A DNA stretch of 64,000 nt from the NCBI GenBank assembly GCA_017562135.1, contig QEYB01000715.1:744001-808000 (forward strand), in the 5' to 3' direction. Below the pieces are notes generated by a model. The model was not told where the DNA came from and searched no databases. It worked only from the letters and a program-made list of their open reading frames with translations. This stretch comes from Dipylidium caninum. Lineage: Eukaryota; Platyhelminthes; Cestoda; Cyclophyllidea; Dipylidiidae. The position numbers were made by a program, and so were the translations under genes. Each line of letters begins with the position of its first letter. Position 1 is the first letter of the stretch. Shown here in pieces: positions 35,725 to 49,400 of the stretch.

Positions 35725-38324
35725 TTAAGGCTGCTCAATACGGATTTCTAAGTCCTTTTCACGAATATAGAGCTTGGCGTATCCGATGATGCCTGTTGAG
35801 AGTGCCAAAGAATAAAGCACGGAATCCATGAGTAGCGTTGCCATAAAACGCTAAAACAAGTGAGAGTTACCTCAACTTGGGATATGGACATTGTCAAAAC
35901 AGGTGTATACGGATTGTGTGAAATCACCTGAAAAATGTTTCATCATTGTGTTCGTATACATGTAGCATGCGAATAAGATCTCAATGAATTTAAATCACTT
36001 ATAAATGGAGGAAATATCGATATCTTGAGTTTCACATAGATTGTACTCATAAAAGTAACGGCCAAAAAAAAACTAAAGACAAAAAAATGTATTCCAAAAA
36101 AACGATAATTCAGTTCAGCCGTAGACATTCAACACTGCACTTTTGAAGTAAAACTTGGGCGTATACACATCCTCCAGCAGATTTCGATACATTTCTTAAT
36201 TGTGAAAAAACCAGTCGTTTCAAGCAGTATCATTTGCGCAAATGCGTTTCAACATGTCACTTCACGATGTTGGTGGCTAAGTGAGAAGGATGGTGACAGG
36301 AAGAGCAACACTTCGAGAAAAGCCGTTCCTTTCAGAATGTAGGTAAAAGGGAACTAACTCAGGGTGAAATGTTTTAGTCACCAACGAAGTTGCATTTTTT
36401 CAGTGGGGAATGTAAGACGTCAATCTTAGATAATTGGTAGATACAAGTTAGACTCTACTTTTGTATTTTGAGATTGAAGTTCATTAAAAATAAGATCCGT
36501 AAATACTCCGCCATAGGCAACTTTAGATGAGAGTTTAATTTAAATACTGCAATTATGGCAAGTGTATATATTTAGAACTAGCTTCCAAACCTCGAAGACT
36601 ATAGAAAAATGTTACTTTATACCTGGTGATATAGGACTGCACCCCCAATAATGAAGGATAAAGCCGCGAAGAAGCACCTCACAACACCGAGTAGTTGTTC
36701 TCCGGTCTCCGCCACAGTGCGAGGTACGATACTCGTGGAATAACAGCAGTGAGTGAAAAAGATTCCGATAAAGAGAGCGTGGGCAGCCTTAAGGAAGCCT
36801 TGCGCTACACACAACATAAAGAGGCAGAAACCGAAAAAGCGCATTCCCCACGCCGGGGTTCATGTTCCCAATTGAGTATAAAATAGCAGGAATTGTACAG
36901 GAGAGAGCAGAGACCAAAACTAACACTGCAATTAGATTCTTGTTGGGCCATTTCATGGCGTAACTTTTGAAGTTCGTATATTCCAGGAGAAGGGTGCGGA
37001 AAAGTAACTCAGAGATAAAGAGAGATCCATAAATAAAAATAAAATCCGAAAATGGAAGTAGTTTGGCGAGAAAAAGAGATTATACCGCAAATAGACGACG
37101 AGATAGGGAGAACAAGGTAGTCAAAGAGAATTGTTGCCGCGGTGAGAAATGCAGAAAAAAACATCATGATAAATTGCCGGGAGGATATTGATGATGGGTC
37201 AGAGAAGCGAAAAAGAGTGCTGATCATATAATTATTACGGATCACCAAGGCTCGAGAAGCCAAACTAGGGCGTGACATATTCTAAAAACGAACGCTAAAA
37301 AAATTAGAGTCTGGCAAAAATCGTAACTACAAAATAACATGTGTAAGTAACGAATATACCAGAATATTAAAAGAATCAACAGATTGATAGAAGCAGTAAA
37401 AACAGATAAAAAGCCGAAAGGGATAAGTTTGGCAATACATAATGAGGCGGAAAATAGTCACGACTACGGCACGTCGAATCGCATAATTCAAAAAAACAAA
37501 CAAATATTAATCAAAGTAAACTTACGGTATTACGTGCACACCTATTCGTGTTATTTGACGGAGTTAGCATGTACTGGTACACCAGAAGTGGATTCAATAT
37601 TATCGACGTCTACATTTGAGAGATTTCTTAAGCTACTCACCACGGCAGCATGCAGGCTTGGTACAGGTACTAACGATAAAAACCGTTGAGAGGCCTGAAA
37701 TGATCAACATCGAATAGAATTCCGACATGTGGGGGCCCACGGATCGTAAACAGACTTCGAGAACGGAGCAGATAATAAGAGCAACAATAACACCGATATG
37801 GAAAGAGGCATCCTGTAGATCCGGAACCATTTCGGTCACGCGTTCATTGGTCCTATCCACCTTCTTGCAGTTTTAGCCACATTTTTTGCCCTCCTGTTAT
37901 AGTCTTCTGCGGAGTAAGATGACCACCCAAAGCACAACCGGCTACCAAGCATAAACACAACGGTTAACCAACTCCAGTTATTGCCTATGTATAAAGTTGT
38001 CATAAAGACACTATTCCCGATCAAGTTCAAAATGGTTGGAATCATTGCGTTAAAAAAACTCGGTTTCATAAAGCGCTGTATGAGCAAGCGCTTGATGGAG
38101 CCGGACAAAAGGAATGACATTATAAGAGAGGCATATATCCGCGGATCAAAGTTTAGGCGTTGATTGGCCTGGAAACTGAGAATAATTATGGGAAAAGGCC
38201 ATGAGAGAATCAGTGAGGCCGAAGATGTGAATGTTGTTAATTTAATTCTCCTTTTTTGCATCGAAATGAGGTTTTCCAGGTCAGTGTGAGAGTCTCCTGA
38301 AACTTCATCCGTAATCGAGACCAT
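35725..38324 (-). CDS. Multipass membrane protein, putative equilibrative nucleoside transporter (SLC29-like)
   Basis: Several minus-strand exons encode hydrophobic segments in an order resembling SLC29/ENT transporters, which carry nucleosides across membranes. The start is ATG at 38324 (MVSITDEVSGDSHTDLENLI), with membrane segments ILSWPFPIIILSF and SWLTVVFMLGSRLCFGWSS. The exon from 37812 reads EFYSMLIISGLSTVFI, like the ENT PKY...VSGQGLGGIF region. The exon from about 37281 includes FSAFLTAATILFDYLVLP. A segment at about 36980-36850 gives FRTLLLEYTNFKSYAMKWPN and LIAVLVLVSALSCTIPAILY. Exon 36804-36623 carries FLKAAHALFIGIFF and VPRTVAETGEQLLG, the counterpart of the ENT VPP.EAETAG motif. 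The last exon, 35850-35725, ends LYIREKDLEIRIEQP. The ENT assignment rests on motif order and the AETG motif. Exon joins at 37836/37812, 37640 and 36850 are not settled. It could be two adjacent genes, since 37278 is also an ATG preceded by an acceptor. Confidence 0.5.
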
Positions 38325-39716
38325 GACTTAGAACTAGGAGTATAATCGTATTCGGTATGTGTCTTTTATAGCAGCAAAGACGCAAATTTAGGCGGGCAAC
38401 GGAAGGCGTTAGACCCAATTGAGTTACGCTTTAAGTTCATATAAGTAACAAGGGAGACCTTGAAATGAGATTAAAAGTTAGCAAACATCAATTTAATTGT
38501 ATAACCAAGTATGACATGAGGCAAGAAGTAACTTGCTTTATAATTATTTGCTGTCTATGAAGTTAGAAATTAGAAGCCCTAGTTTAACCACTTCCTATCT
38601 CTTTCCGCGTACCCATGAGAGTTCTCTGCGAAACTAGTCCAAATTCAACGATATCGCGACACTTTATCGGCAGCTACCTTCAGAGCTAATAAACCCGAGG
38701 GCGTTTGGGACACGACTATGTCCATAAGTGTGTATGTTGTGTATATGTTTCGCTTGTTAACTGAAAACGCACGTCGAGGTAGAGGGGTGTGCCTTAGGCA
38801 AAATTATTTGACAAAGTCAGATTGATGCCACAAATCTGTAATAAAAACAATCCTTCATTTAGTGTATGAAGATCATCTTAAACACGTAGTAGAAACGAGA
38901 TATCCCGCGGAAAAATGAGCCCTAGTTTGGCAGCTCGTTTCAAATGTCTTTAATCTCATCTAAGGCTGGTTAAAAGTGATAAATGGGCTCTACATGGCAT
39001 AATAAGTGGAAATACTTAAAACCCGTCTCTTTTGAAATAGTGGGAGAAGCATCTGAGATGCATATACTTGTAGCCCCAAACAGCAGCCATATTTAATCAG
39101 GCTTTTCTAAATTGCTAACTCGCTACCAAGATATATAGTAATGTTCTCAAAACGCTGTGATTGTTTCAGCAATTTTCGGAGATTTATGCAATTTAATATG
39201 TTAAGTTTGTACGAAGGTAACGCATTGAACGTGGCCATGAAATACGCGTCTATGGTGAGGGTGTATAAAAAATTCGTCTCCGAGAAGGCCGGGACATTCT
39301 TCCCATTTTTTACTATATATATACCGGCTTCATAAAATGTTGTATAAAAATGTTAAATTGTTTTATTTCTTAAAAAGGTAGCTCGATCGTTCGACAGATA
39401 CAATTTGAGATAGCCAGTTTTTCAGGTAACGAAAGTTTAGACACATTAAGTAATATGACTTAGAGGGTCTAGCATGGTCACGAGGTTGAGACTTTCCCTA
39501 CTAGATAGCTGCAAGGGCGTAAGTCAACCGGTAAGCGTACTAAGAATTCAAGTAAAGATGGTGAAACTCAGCCTATTAGGATATTGCTAAGGCTTATTTA
39601 TTAGGGAACTACTTGTTGCGATAGGATTTAACAGCCGAAATTGTTTAAATCTGCGCTTCTCCCATTGCCTACTTTAACGAACCCCGAGCCGCTACTCCGT
39701 CAAATTCATCGCCGTA
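38325..39716. other. Divergent intergenic region between transporter and ACSL
   Basis: Head-to-head spacing of about 1.4 kb. No gene is supported; an open frame at 39141-39335 (+) has no recognised homology. Promoters of both genes presumably lie here, but no core element can be identified with confidence. Confidence 0.45.
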
Positions 39717-42700
39717 ATGGCTGGTGGAGGTGGGTTCCCTTATCTCGTGACGGTGAAAATTCATTGTCTTATCGTGACTCTTTCTCACTTATGCACTATG
39801 TTTTGGCTCCTTCTTAAAGGTGGCAATGCCTTACATATAATTGATTTTTTGCTATTTTTCAGCATTATCAGCATATTCGGCTTGTGCGTTCGCCGCTACC
39901 GCCGGGGTTATCTGCTTAACCTGGTTTATCAGATCACTTGTCTCCAGTCGGTCGCGTCGCCGAAAACTAGACGAGATTCTTAGTGATCAAAGCTACATTT
40001 ACGATGCAAAGGTAACATGATCCTCTATTTTGTCTATACATTAACTACTGGTTTATTTGCTGCTATAGCTAGGGTACTGAATATCGGACCTATTTAATGC
40101 TTGTGTTTTCAGGAGAATATTCGAACATCCCCATATTCTCGAGATGGGCCCCTTATTGACAAATTGCCGGGCGATATTTCGACACTGTATGAAGTATTCC
40201 AACATGGACTAAAAATCTCAAGTGTGTTCACAAACTTTTTAATGCACGTTCTATTTTTGTACAACAATCCATTGTCATGCAATTACCTACGAGTGAGGAC
40301 AGTATTATGTTTCTTACTAAGATGCTCTCAACCTACTGCTCATGGCATTCTTTGCCATCTTCAAATGTCTGGATATGTTCATCTCCTGCATATTGACTAT
40401 TCTTGATTTGCTCTTTTTCGCGAATACCTGTTACCGGTTTTTTACGCTCTTACTGTTAATAATATTGGATTATTTGCGCTTCTGTAGGAAATAATCACTG
40501 TTTCGGATGGCGACCAACACCTGATGCCCCATATAAATGGATAACCTACGCCGAGGTTTTGGTTTTTTAATCTAGTTGTTGCCTTTTCGAAAACTAAATT
40601 CTGTCTTTTTAAATTAAATCTTTCCTTTGCGTGTTATATATCCTCACATCTTGGTTTCGCGAACGATAAATATCCATATGTGATCGTACTTTGTTCTATC
40701 TTACACAGATGCGTTGCGCTTTAATCAATAGTCAATTTATTACCGCTGCTTTTAACTTAGCAACGTTTTCCTTAGGCTTATCGTAAAGCGTGTCGTTTGG
40801 GTTCCGGCCTTAAAACACTCGAACCGTCTGACTTGAAGGATATTTTCTGCGTTGGTATTTACGCAACTAATTGTGTTGAAGTAAGCTCCTTAAGCAGCGT
40901 TTATTTTTTTTCCGAGGCATAATATGGCCCGCATAATCTTCTTTTTTTAGTGGGCTCTTACTCAACAGGCTTGTTCTACTTTTGGTTTTGTTATCGTGCC
41001 TCTCTATGACACTCTCGGAGAAGCTGCACGCAAGCACATTTTGGAACAAAGTAAGTTTTTCGTATTAAATTTGCACTCTGTCTTTAATTTTTAACTTTCC
41101 AACCGCACACCTTTCGCCTAATTTTTTCTAGCCGAGATGTCTGTATGTCTCTGTGATTCCACCTCTCGGGTGCGTAATATTCTGGAGGATACCCTAACAA
41201 TAAATAATAATGTTAAGCATATTATCCTCATTCGTCCCGACGATGAGCTTGATGCTCTTCGTGCAGAGGCCGAAGATAAGAAAATCCATCTGCACACCTT
41301 CGACGAGATTTTGGTATGCTTACTTGGGCATTTTTTGTTGTATTACTTATGCCATTTTACCGTATTATTGTGTAAAGATTAATTGATTTGTACTGAGTTC
41401 TCGTCAACACCATTCTCTCCACCACATTAAGACCAATCGTGAACAAGTTCCATTTTATCGGGGGTTTGAGAGGACAAATGGCCCCAAGTCTCGATTTCAA
41501 TGAGTGATGTGATCTCACTTTTTAGGCAATGGGAAGGGAAGAAGCCCAACCAAGTAAACTCCCGCAAGCAGATGATCTCCATCTTATTTGTTATACCAGC
41601 GGTACTACTGGTGAGCCCTTTTCCGACTTATAATCTTTTGCAGATTATCAAACAAAACTCCACCATAAATTATTTCTAAGATTTGTAGTGGATTGAATGA
41701 GACATCGTATTGTGCTCCAACTTATCACGAATTTTAGGTAAAGCCAAAGGTGTTATGATCACCCATCGCATGATCGTGGCAGTCATCGCCAGTTTTTCAC
41801 ATATACCTACAAAATCTTGTAAGTGCCGTTTCTTCTAGATTCGGAAATTTGTTCAACCAAATTACAGATTTTTAAATTTATTTCCTCAGTTTCCTTTACA
41901 CACGACCTTAAGCCGATTTCTCGAGTGTCACACGGAAAGTTCACGAATTCTTCGAAGATCACACATTCACACTAATAATATATCGGTTTATTATCTTCAT
42001 TATTCATTCTAATTTTTCTGCATAGTCTTTTACATGGCCTGCTTACTCTTCACATAGCAACCTTGTTTTTAAGGACATTAGGCCAGGAGATTACTACCTT
42101 TCATTCCTTCCATTGGCCCATGTCTTCGAACAAATTGTCATGGTACGTTTCATGTACGATTTTGTCATACATATCTAAGTTTGTTATATGAGCAACGACT
42201 TGTGAGGCTTAGGGGATTTTATTCCCTTTTTCTAATGTATCATATTAAAATTTAATTTTTCGCTATCACCGCAACTCGACATTTTGCTGCTGCTGCAGTG
42301 TAATTTTTGTAGATTTAACTAGGTTCTGACTATATTGCCTAATCATGTGGATACGTTGGATATAAAATAATTCGATATTTACATCGTCTAACCTGTCTTT
42401 TATTCAGACACCAGGGCTAGGGGTGGCGCTTGAATTTATCCACATTGGAATATTATTTTCATACTTTTTAACCTACCTATTGTAGCACACTGCCCTGAGT
42501 CGTGGCTCAGCTGTCGGTTTCTTTGGCGGAGATTTGCGTCGACTCTCCGATGATATTCTCGCCCTACGTCCCACACTCTTCGTCGCTGTTCCTCGTGTAC
42601 TTCAACGTCTCTACGGCACCGTTCAAGCTGCCGTCGCCAACTCCTCTATCAAGAAATGGCTTCTGAAGAGAGCCGTTGATGCCAAAATGAATTACGTTCG

Positions 42701-44002
42701 AGAGTAAGTCATTTGCCTTACTCTCCCTCTCACTACAACCTTATTTTGAATCGCTTTTTACACATCACAGAGGCATTGTGACCCGAGACACATTCTGGGA
42801 CAAGTACATTCTTAAACGCATTCAGGACAGAATGGGGGGACGCCTGCGCTTTTTCGCATGCGGCAGCGCTCCCATTTCAGAAGAAGTTTATTCATTCTGT
42901 CGTGCTGCATTAGGTGTCCATGTGAGTGCCATTTACTGCCCTGTTCGAATTTCAGTCTGTTTTAACTTGGAATTCTACCCTCTGGTTTTTTTCCCGAAGG
43001 CTTATGAGGCCTACGGCTTAACTGAAACTTGCGGTGCAATGATCATGACTCTTCCCAATGACTACGTCGCCGGTCATATAGGAACACCACTTCCTTGCTC
43101 CATGGTTAAATTAGTTGACGTGCCCGATATGGACTTCGTCGTCTCTCGTGATAACGCCGGCGAGGTGAGGGAATCTCACTCTTTCTATTCTTCCTTTTGG
43201 TCTCCCATGAATTCATATACCATTTTATTAGGTCTGTGTGAAAGGCCCAAGTTGCACGAAGGGCTACTATAAGGATCCAGAACGGACGGCTGAACTTATC
43301 GATGCAGACGGTTGGCTTCACACTGGCGATATCGGTCAATGGACTTCAGTAAGCCAAGATTTGGAAAGTATTTACACTTATCTCTCCTCCATAACTATGT
43401 CTTACCCTCTTTTTGTCAGCGTGGAGCTCTGAAGTTGATCGACAGGTGCAAGAACATGTTCAAGTTAGCGCAGGGTGAATACGTCTCACCGGAGCGTGTA
43501 GAGATGATCTACGTACAAAGCCACTTGGTGAACCAGATCTTCCTTGATGGCAATTCGCGCGAGGCTTTCGCCATTGCCATATGTGTGCCCAACATGAAAT
43601 CTCTGCGTGAGGCCATGCGCCTCAACACCAACGGTTCTGTAGCCAATGGTCGTGTCAACGTTTCCGACAAAAAAGCTACGGAGACCGACCTCTCCGACGA
43701 GGAATTATGTGCTAAGAAAGAGGCTTGCATTACGGTTCTCCAAGACCTCGTCCGTCTTGGCAAGGAGGCTGGTCTCAAGGGCTTCGAACAGGTGAGCCAT
43801 TCCCACTTTTCTCGAACTTAGTATGTTTGCTTTTTTACCGGCTGCTTCTCAACTTTAGGCTAAGTCCATTTACCTTACACCGCGCGAGTTCACAGTTGAG
43901 TCGGGTCTTTTAACACCGACTCACAAAAAGCATCGAGCCGCCTTTCGTCGAACTTTCAAAGATGAAATAAATCGACTTTACCGGGAGGAAATGATCTTGT
44001 AA
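39717..44002 (+). CDS. ACSL: Long-chain fatty acyl-CoA synthetase (ACSL1/5/6 type)
   Basis: ANL-superfamily enzyme that activates long-chain fatty acids to acyl-CoA using ATP, normally membrane-anchored. Exons in phase: 39863-40011, 40113-40221, 40488-40555, 40776-40880, 40951-41050, 41132-41313, 41526-41610, 41738-41818, about 42074-42142, 42486-42703, 42771-42921, 43000-43164, 43232-43348, 43420-43791 and 43859-44002. The first coding exon begins at ATG 39717; its donor is unsettled, with 39729 possible. Landmarks: N-terminal membrane segment ([14 protein letters not shown]); P-loop [16 protein letters not shown], interrupted by an intron after the first GTT codons; [48 protein letters not shown]; and [20 protein letters not shown]. 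The FFQGD-like and QGEY motifs place it with ACSL1/5/6 rather than ACSL3/4. The join between 41818 and 42074 is out of phase by my reading, so a small exon or a different acceptor is missing there. Confidence 0.92.
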
Positions 44003-45962
44003 AGTAAAAAATTTGAAAATCGCACAGCTTGAAAATTTGTTGTTACTGGTTCAATTGCCCACATGACCTCGCATTTTCCAACTTGCCCCTTCGCCGCCAC
44101 CAACGATTATTCGTTAAATTTGCGCTCAACATTGTCTCCTGTGCTGTATCTTTCCTTTCATCATTCTACTTACCTCTCCCCTCTTCTCCATGTTGCAGCG
44201 TATTTTACCCCCGTCTTCGCTTCCCTACCCTCCTCTTGATAGCCTTTTGTTTTTGATCCCAATGTTCCTTTATACGCCCCGTGTCACTTGTCCTCTCCGA
44301 AACATTGATAAATTGATCTGATATGATGTATATCCTCTTGTTTGTACGTAAATTGAACTTCTCATAATTTGCGATGGGGCATTGTAATGTTGCTCATGTT
44401 CTGAGACAGTCTCGCTTCGTTTTGCCGTTTGACTTTATACATTTCGAATGGTTTAAACCGCGGGTTTGTTGACATGAGTTTGTCTTGACAACACGCCTCT
44501 AACACCCTGAATGGAGGAATATTTTGAGTTAATGACTGAAGTGAGTGGATCCAGTCCTTCTGTTAGCAGGAGCGGATCCCCTCTCCTATGGTGTTGCCCG
44601 CGCGGTCCGATTAGTCGGTTTGGCGCAGTCCGACGGTCTGCTCGCGTTGTTAATGATCTGTCTGGAGTATCTTACGTGATTTTCTGTTACAAGCAGCGGG
44701 ATTTCCGAGGAGAGGGTTCTACAGCCAGACAGGTTGAGCCGCTGCTCGAGCACCACTTCTGCCTGCCTTCATTTCTTTCTGTATTTTGGGCCTCCCGCCT
44801 CATACCTCGGTGGGTTTTCGTGTAAAGTTCTCTCTGGAAAGAAAGTGGTGCTCGTTTCGTTCGTTCACGTGTGTCACGCCGTCCTAAATGGGTTTTTCGT
44901 AATCGTTTTCGGAATTAATGAAAGTACTTCGATGCTTAGTACACCAAATAAAGTGATGCCTGATATCGTCATAAATCACTGCCGTAAATGCCGCTTTACT
45001 TCATTTCTCACTGTGACCATCGCGAGTTGGTCGCCTCCGGTTGTCGCGCGCTCGAATGCCTCAGGTTGCGTGGAATGCCGAAAAAGTGGCAAGTGCCAAA
45101 GCCGACTGACTGCAGTGAGCGGTCGTGCGCGGGTGACGGCGGGTTCCGCCTGAGAGCAGCCGCGCCAGCCCTCGTGCGCAGGAATGTTAAATGCATAACC
45201 GTCAAATCACTTAACAGCCACGTCTGTTTTCGAGATACGCCTCAAAGGATTGCGATAAGTGCATTATGCAAAATGCATAAATCCAAAGTAGCTGAAGTTG
45301 TCGTGCGAAGATTTGCTTGTGGGATAAAACATGAGGAATTGGAAAAGTACCAATGGTGAAGCACAACTATTCGCCTGTTCTCAGAATGTAGTGCGGTAGT
45401 GCAACGGCCTCCTGCTGTCTCTCCGTCACTCCGTGAGCACCACGTCAACGCATTTCTCTTCTCGCGATGTCGCTAAGTACATTCGACTCGGAATTCATTG
45501 TCTTCAGACAAAAGGGTTTATCAGCCCGAGAATTTTGGAGCGCTGAAGACCGATGATCACTCGCCTGGTGTTTCGGCTCCCGTCAGAGTAGAAAACTTTC
45601 TTGACTAGTGAATGTGTCTCAATGCACCTGAAAAAATGGCAGATTTCCTCCTGCATCTGGATTGTGCACATCACACTACGCGGAGGCGTTTCATGTGTAA
45701 GTCATTATCCGCATATTCTTCCATTCCCCTCTTAGTTCCTGTTTTACATCCAAATTTGCCTTAAATTGATGGCACATTAGTGGCAAAATGCTCCGAAACT
45801 CGACTCGTCCCACGAACATCGGTGCCTCGCATCTCCGAACGTGGGTCCAAACGCAACTTGGCCTAAGGCGGCCCTGCCTCGGTGGCACCTCGACTTCGCG
45901 AGCAAGTCGCCTAAACTTTGTCAGGCCTTCACGTGGGCGTGCCAGCGAAGATCACCGGACTC

Positions 45963-45974
45963 CTTCTTCTTCTT

Positions 45975-46005
<31 letters not shown>

Positions 46006-46033
46006 TTCTTATTCTTATTCTTATTCTTATTCT
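45963..46033. repeat. Microsatellite (TTC)n followed by (TTATTC)n
   Basis: About 13 uninterrupted TTC/CTT units run into about five TTATTC units. The junction suggests a TTC array in which one unit mutated and was then amplified as a hexamer. Confidence 0.95.
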
Positions 46034-46434
46034 GCCTTGAACTTCCCTCATTGAAATCACGTTTGGCAAGTACGGAGATCCTTTTACTGTCAGTTATTCA
46101 AAATAGGTCTTATTTGCTATGCCTTTGCCACTGAGGCCATTTCTTCAAATTCTCACTCATGCTCGACTTCTTCTATTGCTGCTCCCGCGTAGTGGGGCGA
46201 TTTTGACAATTTAGCTAGTTAGACCCCACCAGACCTCAGAGTTGCACATTTTGCCGATAGCAAAGCTTCCACCCGGAGAGCACTTAATCTGTTTACGCAA
46301 TGCCCATTGAAACTTGTTATCCAATTTCTTAAGATGTGGAGCGACAGTCACCCCATTGCGCTCACCGCGGCACCTGAGAGCGTCATCGTCGTCAGTACCC
46401 TTCTCAGTCTCTCAATCTCTCTCGCTCTCGCAAA

Positions 46435-46466
46435 CACATGCACACACACACACACACACACACACA
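46435..46466. repeat. CA dinucleotide microsatellite with CT-rich flank
   Basis: About 13 CA units, preceded by CT/TC-rich DNA from about 46399 and followed by TCTCTCTCTC to about 46490. A simple length-variable locus. Confidence 0.9.
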
Positions 46467-49400
46467 TTCTCTCTCTCTTTCTCTCCTGTCTCATGATTTT
46501 CCACGAATATCATTCAGCTTTTTTTACTAAACTGCTCCCCTTCTCTTCTCTCTCTTTCGCGCTCCAGCATTTACCGTTTGTGTTTAAGACAAAGTTTTAC
46601 AAAAGAAGGGTGCCAAACGTGCGCCGTAAGCGCTAAGATCTGTCAAAAACAAGCCCAAAAGTGCTAAATTCCCCTTTCCGAAATAACCCAAAACTCGGCA
46701 GGCATATTCGCTTCTGTCACAACAACTGCGCCCCTTCGAGCGGCCGTCTTTGTCATTGACCGAATTGCCCGGGGCTCCGTCAACCCGAACAGCTCTCGTA
46801 AGGGGCCTCCATTGCCACCTTGGGAGCGCAGATTTGCGGCAGTCGCTCGAGCAGATTTTATTGATACCCAGTCCTATGATGGTCCGATGCAAAAGACGCA
46901 TGTGATTCACATGGAATTGGGATGATTCGAGATCGCCATTTAACACCAACTTTGTGCCAGCAGTGCATGTGCACTGGGGCGGTGGGAGCGCCCTCGCCTC
47001 TGCTAAATCCACGAGGGGTTGGGAGAGAGAAGGCAGTCGCGCGAGCTCAGCCTACCACGACGCGAGGGTGCTCAATTCTGACAAAATTTCTCTCAGGCAC
47101 TTCTGGCCCAGGATTTGGCACTTTCGTGATATGCCTAAGCTCATAAATGTGGCAAACTGGCAACTCTCTGAGCGATATGCACGTTTTCACTCATACGAAC
47201 TCTTGAGACCCCTTTCCTTATACGAATAAACTTTCGCCTATGAGCACAAACCACTTTTAACTTGGTGGATAGTGTGACTGCAAAACGGATTAAATGCTGG
47301 TCGTCGTGACCGTCGTGAGCAAAGCTTGTGAGGACGTCCGTCGCATCCGCCTATGCCGGTCCCCGCACCGCATGGCGAGTTCTCCATCACCAAGGCGATG
47401 GATTTTGTCAACTTCACCTTAGATGACCAGTCCACTGCCATCGGCGCCTTCACTCCTGCGAAGTTTGGACTCCCTCGCGTGGAGTGCCAAAACGACGAGG
47501 GAAAAACGAGGCAAACATGGTTGCACAAAGGCTGCAAAAGTAGACGCCTTCGTGCTTTCATCGTTGAGACAGCGCCACCTCTATGCTCTACAAATAGGGA
47601 CGAGGGAATTCCAAAAGGACGCTCTGTTCCATGAAACCTGTCCATGGAATACGCGCCTGATGCTAAATCTTGACGCCTAAAAAGTGCCATATTTGTGAGT
47701 AGAAGTAGAAGGAGCTCTGTCTCACCCACCCAACCTTTGGTTTCAACTTAAATAATTCCGCTTTAGTCGCATCCTTCACATGCTTGGACGTTGTTTCTTA
47801 GAATGACGGGAAATTCCTCCTCGCCCCGTGTGGCACGAGTCAAAATTGCTCTTTTCGGGGTTGGGATGATTGCATTTTTATCCGTTCGGTCAGTGCATTA
47901 ACTTAGAGTTACACTATTGGGCTGTAATGAATTATCAGTGGGAATAGCATTGAAGAGGGGAACCTCCTCATTCCATGTGCTTTGTCGATGGAAGAACCCA
48001 AACGCCAGGCCCTTTTTGCTGCCCGTCGGCGTTGCAGAGGCGCTTCTTCGCCACTGCGGGTGTCTGCTCAGACACTCCACGAAAGGAAGCGAAGCCCCTT
48101 TAAAAGAGGCCTTTAGTTGTAAAATTAATTAACCTTATTTATATTAAATATCTTTATTTTGCGATGATTCACACACTTTTAACTCTGAACTTTTGGTTGC
48201 TGGGTGCCATGTTTCCGAAGGATGCGTGATTCGAGGGAGTTCGCACACATGAAGCACACAATCAAGCGATCCTGGGCTTTTGGCCTTTTTCTGCTCAGCC
48301 TTCAATATCACGCCGCTTGCGCCCCGATGGCACGACAACAGATCTCAGCGGAAATGCACCACCTCCACGTGCGCCCATGCATAGAGTTTGTTTTGATGAA
48401 TAAACAAGACATATCGCCATTTACATGCATTCATCCGCCACTGGTAATGCTGCTTTCTTTCGGCTGGCCAAGACGACCACAACGCGTACCTCGACGGATG
48501 GAGGGACAAAAGCCGCTAGGATGGGCAGGGTGGATGCGCGCGACATTAGCCGAACCTCGAGACTTTTCCTCTCCCATCAAGGAAACCACGGCTTTATTCA
48601 TCGAGCACGTTGTAGAAGTTATGGAGGAGAGATCTACTTCTGCTCTCGACTTAGAGACGTTGAACTACTAGTCATCAACCGTCAGTCTCCAAATGGACAG
48701 CGTCTCTGGTTCAGAAATTTTGTTACCACTGCTTCAATGAAATATTAAAAAAACGTTGAAACTAAGGGTTCGTCCTCTTGGCTTGGAGTCCAAGAGGAGA
48801 GTACGCAATAATTTGTTTGTGAGCAAAATCTGCCCTACCCAGTCGCATTTTATGTCGCTAAGACGCCCTCGCAGCGTGCGCGTGCTCACCCGTGTCGGCC
48901 CACTTTCGGGTGCGCGTGCACCCAGCGTGGACGACGGCCTGGAATCACACGTTCGCGCGCAGCCTGCGCGGCACGTGCAGCGCCACGCGCGAACCTCGTG
49001 CGCACGCGCGTCTGAGTCAACGCGGATACCGAGGCGCTAAGCTGCAGGGATTGCATTCCAGTAGGTTCGAATGATGGACAAGGTCACGAATGGGAAAACA
49101 ATTACGTGTCAGTACGGTCGGTTGGCGGGGTCGTGTACGTGAAAGACCCCTTCACAATATCACTAATGAAAACAAATAATTAGTCGATTAATAGTAATCG
49201 CCAACTCGTTGAGAGTTCAACAAAGATAATTATGTAAAAAGGAAAATAATGGTTCGCCTTTGCGCCCCTCAGATCTGCCGAATTATCAGAGGCTAAAAAC
49301 AAACAGACTGTCTTACAAAGAGAAGCAGTGGAATGATTGGGTTAGGATATTAGACCTAAGTGCGCTGACAACTACTGTCACGAAGCGCTCAAAAAACGCC

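Noticed and set aside
39717..39983. Taking the 88-codon frame at the ACSL start as the whole first exon
   Set aside because: Its second half is out of frame with the ACSL sequence; the acceptor TATTTTTCAG at 39862 restores the frame and a membrane anchor, so most of this frame is intronic.
45788..46134. Poly-Ser/poly-Phe frames around the TTC array as coding sequence
   Set aside because: They are translations of the microsatellite in different frames.
48204..48671. 155-codon open frame on the plus strand as a novel gene
   Set aside because: No domain, no matching exons, overlaps other open frames in the same GC-richer patch and contains no signal or repeat structure beyond chance.
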